Shown: positions 10,031-11,962 of the stretch, piece after piece
How the letters are laid out: every line of letters starts with the position of its first letter
Position numbering within the stretch: the stretch's first letter is position 1
Assembly: GCA_001970855.1 (NCBI GenBank)
Contig: LSSN01004239.1
Coordinates: 1 to 11,962 of the forward strand
Length of the DNA stretch: 11,962 nt
Direction of reading: 5' to 3'
Source of the DNA: Smittium culicis
Lineage: Eukaryota; Kickxellomycota; Harpellomycetes; Harpellales; Legeriomycetaceae
Made by a program: the position numbers and the translations under genes
The notes under the pieces: generated by a model
Database searches by the model: none
What the model was told of the DNA's origin: nothing
Seen by the model: the letters and a program-made list of their open reading frames with translations, nothing else

Positions 10031-11366
10031 TTTGGATTTTATTATCGAGTTTCGATTTTAACCAAAAAATATAAGATTGTATGGGGATTGAAGAGTGGAG
10101 TTAGCCCAGCGAAATTATATCTTTTTTTTTTAAAGTAAGTTTGACGAAAGGGCTAGAGAGAAACGTATATTTCTTGTATCGCAACGCTAATCGGAATCTA
10201 AAAGTGAAGAGTATGGAAGTGTATTAGAATCAGAAGTATACTGTGTGCGTCTTGATTGCTTAAATGTGCTCACAACTAACAATCAAAAAAGCCAAATTTT
10301 TTTCAGCTGTAGAGATCAAAGATTTTTTTCTGTCGACATACACGAATAGTGACCAATTATAAAATTTTAGCGAATCACTATAATTGAGAAATTGAATTTA
10401 TGGCCAATGAGTAGAAAATATTAAATGTACTCGTCAAATTTACTAAATAGATCAGTGATTAGGCGATAATATTGGCCAAAAATCAGTCTGATCATTAGAT
10501 ATCCAAATTCAAAATAAATATAGGCATTTTCGAATAGTAATTCCAGAGTTTCGAAGCACCAGACTACGCAAGCCCATTTAAACTCGAAAAATATCTCCTG
10601 CCACCGCTAATTTCTGGTAATAGTCAATTGCAACTTTTTTTATATCTTTTTTCGCACATTTGAACGGAAAATATCAGACTTATGCCAATGACATATTTGA
10701 GTAAACATTTGCGAATTCCCCGATAAATCAGGCAAAGAAATTTCTGGAGGACGCGTCCCCAAATTTGGGAACCACTTATAGACTGTTAAATGATAATTCT
10801 GTCAAAGATATGATTTTAAAAACTACCATGCAACCGCAACAACTATTTTTTTTTATAAAATATGGAATATAAATAGTAATAGGGAAATATTTGTTTAAAT
10901 CTCCAAAATAATCGTAAATACTTAGCAAATGTGGCAAAAAATTAAAAATAAGGATTATATAATTATATAGTTAACTTTTGTAAATATTCATTCTGCTGAT
11001 AGTGCATTTGACAAATATTAAAAATACGAAAAAGGCGATGAATCAAACAAGTATATTTTGTGAACGCATAGAAATTTTAGATATAAATTATCCAAAATAA
11101 TAATAATAATTTTAAATATATAGAAATTTATATTTAGCGCATGATACAGCCTATATCATTTTGGTTGTTGTGTTGATTGAGCGCTTTTTTATTAGAGGCA
11201 TGAGCTTTATTTTCTTTCACAATATAAATATACTAAGAAAAAATTATAGCAGCACAGAAATAAATTTTGAGTAAACTACCAAAGCATCGAGTAGAGTGGT
11301 GACGATGTACACTTTAAACTAAATCCAAAAAACTTGTTTTATAAATACTTTTGATATATGTATTTA
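10031..11366. other. Upstream flank of the helicase gene, non-coding
   Basis: This contains the 5' leader and presumably the promoter of the minus-strand helicase gene. The leader next to the start codon carries an in-frame TAA at 10060-10058. No convincing TATA box can be singled out in such AT-rich DNA. The first few hundred bases are less AT-rich than the flank further out and include an open plus-strand frame of 52 codons without an ATG (10191-10349). No other gene is visible. Confidence 0.55.
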
Positions 11367-11370
11367 TTAA

Positions 11371-11559
11371 CCCTTTCACGGGCGGTAGACTATTTTTGAC
11401 CTACAAAATATAGCCAACTGAATTCATAAAAAACAGTTAAATTCCGACTCCTTAAAAAATATTGTTTACATGGAGAATAGTAGCAAATAATAAATTTACT
11501 TAAAACCCATAAACGAATCAATAAATTCGGATTATTTAAGAGTGTTGGACGGGAAAGGG
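11371..11559 (+). mobile_element. piggyBac-type MITE, best-preserved copy (189 bp)
   Basis: The element begins CCCTTTCACGGGCGG and ends GACGGGAAAGGG. Read inward from both ends, it starts CCCTTTCnCG, an imperfect terminal inverted repeat. It is flanked on both sides by TTAA (11367-11370 and 11560-11563). A TTAA target duplication with ends beginning CCC is the known signature of piggyBac superfamily transposons. The interior has no coding capacity, so this is a non-autonomous miniature element. Its sequence recurs in the other copies: GGCGGTAGAC, ATATAGCCAACTG, AGTTAAATTC, TAGCAAATAAT and CATAAACGAATCA. Confidence 0.8.
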
Positions 11560-11844
11560 TTAATTAGCTTTTCAGCAAAAATAATTGAATATTCAATGCC
11601 TTTTTTTGCTGTACTGATTAGTATTCTGAAATTTACACCAATGAATATAAAAAATTCTTGACCCAGTTCGAAAAATTAAAAATTATACGAAATGATTTTT
11701 GAACTGCTGAAAAATAGTTCACGAAAAATTAAATCTATTGGCCGCACCTAGATATTGAAGATTCGCGGCTTTAAATATAAAGATTTCTTGGCACGATCTT
11801 AGCCCCAGAACATTTTCCGAATTTTTCATTCCATATCTCTTTAA

Positions 11845-11962
11845 CGCTTTCCCATGCAACACTCTTTAAAAAAACAAAGTTAGGGATTCGTTTATGATTT
11901 TTAAGAGATTTTACTAATTGCTGTTAAATCACAATAAACTAGTACATGAATGAATCTCGGAA
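11845..11962 (-). mobile_element. Inverted piggyBac-type MITE copy cut by the window edge
   Basis: After TTAA (11841-11844) the sequence reads CGCTTTCCCATGCAACACTCTT. This matches the reverse complement of the right end of the 11371 copy (CCCTTTCCCGTCCAACACTCTT) with few changes. Further in, GATTCGTTTATG matches exactly and the final bases resemble the complement of the TTCCGACTCC block. About 118 bp of an expected 189 are inside the window, so the other end should lie about 70 bp beyond it. Confidence 0.7.

Noticed and set aside
1..11962. Search for a novel defence, CRISPR, toxin or retron-like system
   Set aside because: The window is eukaryotic, with one spliced housekeeping gene and short non-coding transposon copies; no gene cluster or repeat-spacer array is present.

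Overview
The window comes from a eukaryotic nuclear genome that is very rich in A+T. The evidence is one gene split by short GT-AG introns, long gene-free AT-rich stretches and dispersed small DNA-transposon copies. No rRNA, tRNA, bacterial operon or CRISPR array was seen. The helicase core and the short introns (79-173 nt) suggest a fungus, perhaps an early-diverging AT-rich lineage. That is an inference from family resemblance by eye, and another AT-rich eukaryote cannot be excluded.

The only gene that can be supported lies on the minus strand, from the start codon at 10030 to the stop at 6814. It has nine coding exons, and joining them gives an open frame of 732 codons plus a stop. The product is a DEAD-box RNA helicase of the Dbp6/DDX51 family, which acts in the nucleolus in 60S ribosomal subunit assembly. 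All the helicase motifs are present in order. The N-terminal third is charged and contains a serine/aspartate tract encoded by a tandem array of 18-bp units. Exon 5 is only 43 nt and the last exon carries only 15 codons; both are easily missed by gene prediction.

The rest of the window is non-coding. It holds several copies of one short (about 189 bp) non-autonomous element. The best copy is bounded by TTAA on both sides and its ends begin CCCTTTC, the signature of piggyBac-type elements. Copies lie at 1330-1514, 1696-1884, 4518-4706 and 11371-11559, and an inverted copy running off the right edge starts at 11845. A more doubtful relative lies at 1519-1678. No transposase is encoded here.

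Layout: 1-1325, non-coding with a 7-bp tandem repeat and A/T palindromes; 1326-1888, a cluster of two or three MITE copies; 1889-6764, AT-rich non-coding sequence with one MITE copy and one long hairpin; 6765-10030, the helicase gene; 10031-11366, upstream non-coding sequence with one short orphan open frame; 11367-11962, two MITE copies in opposite orientation.
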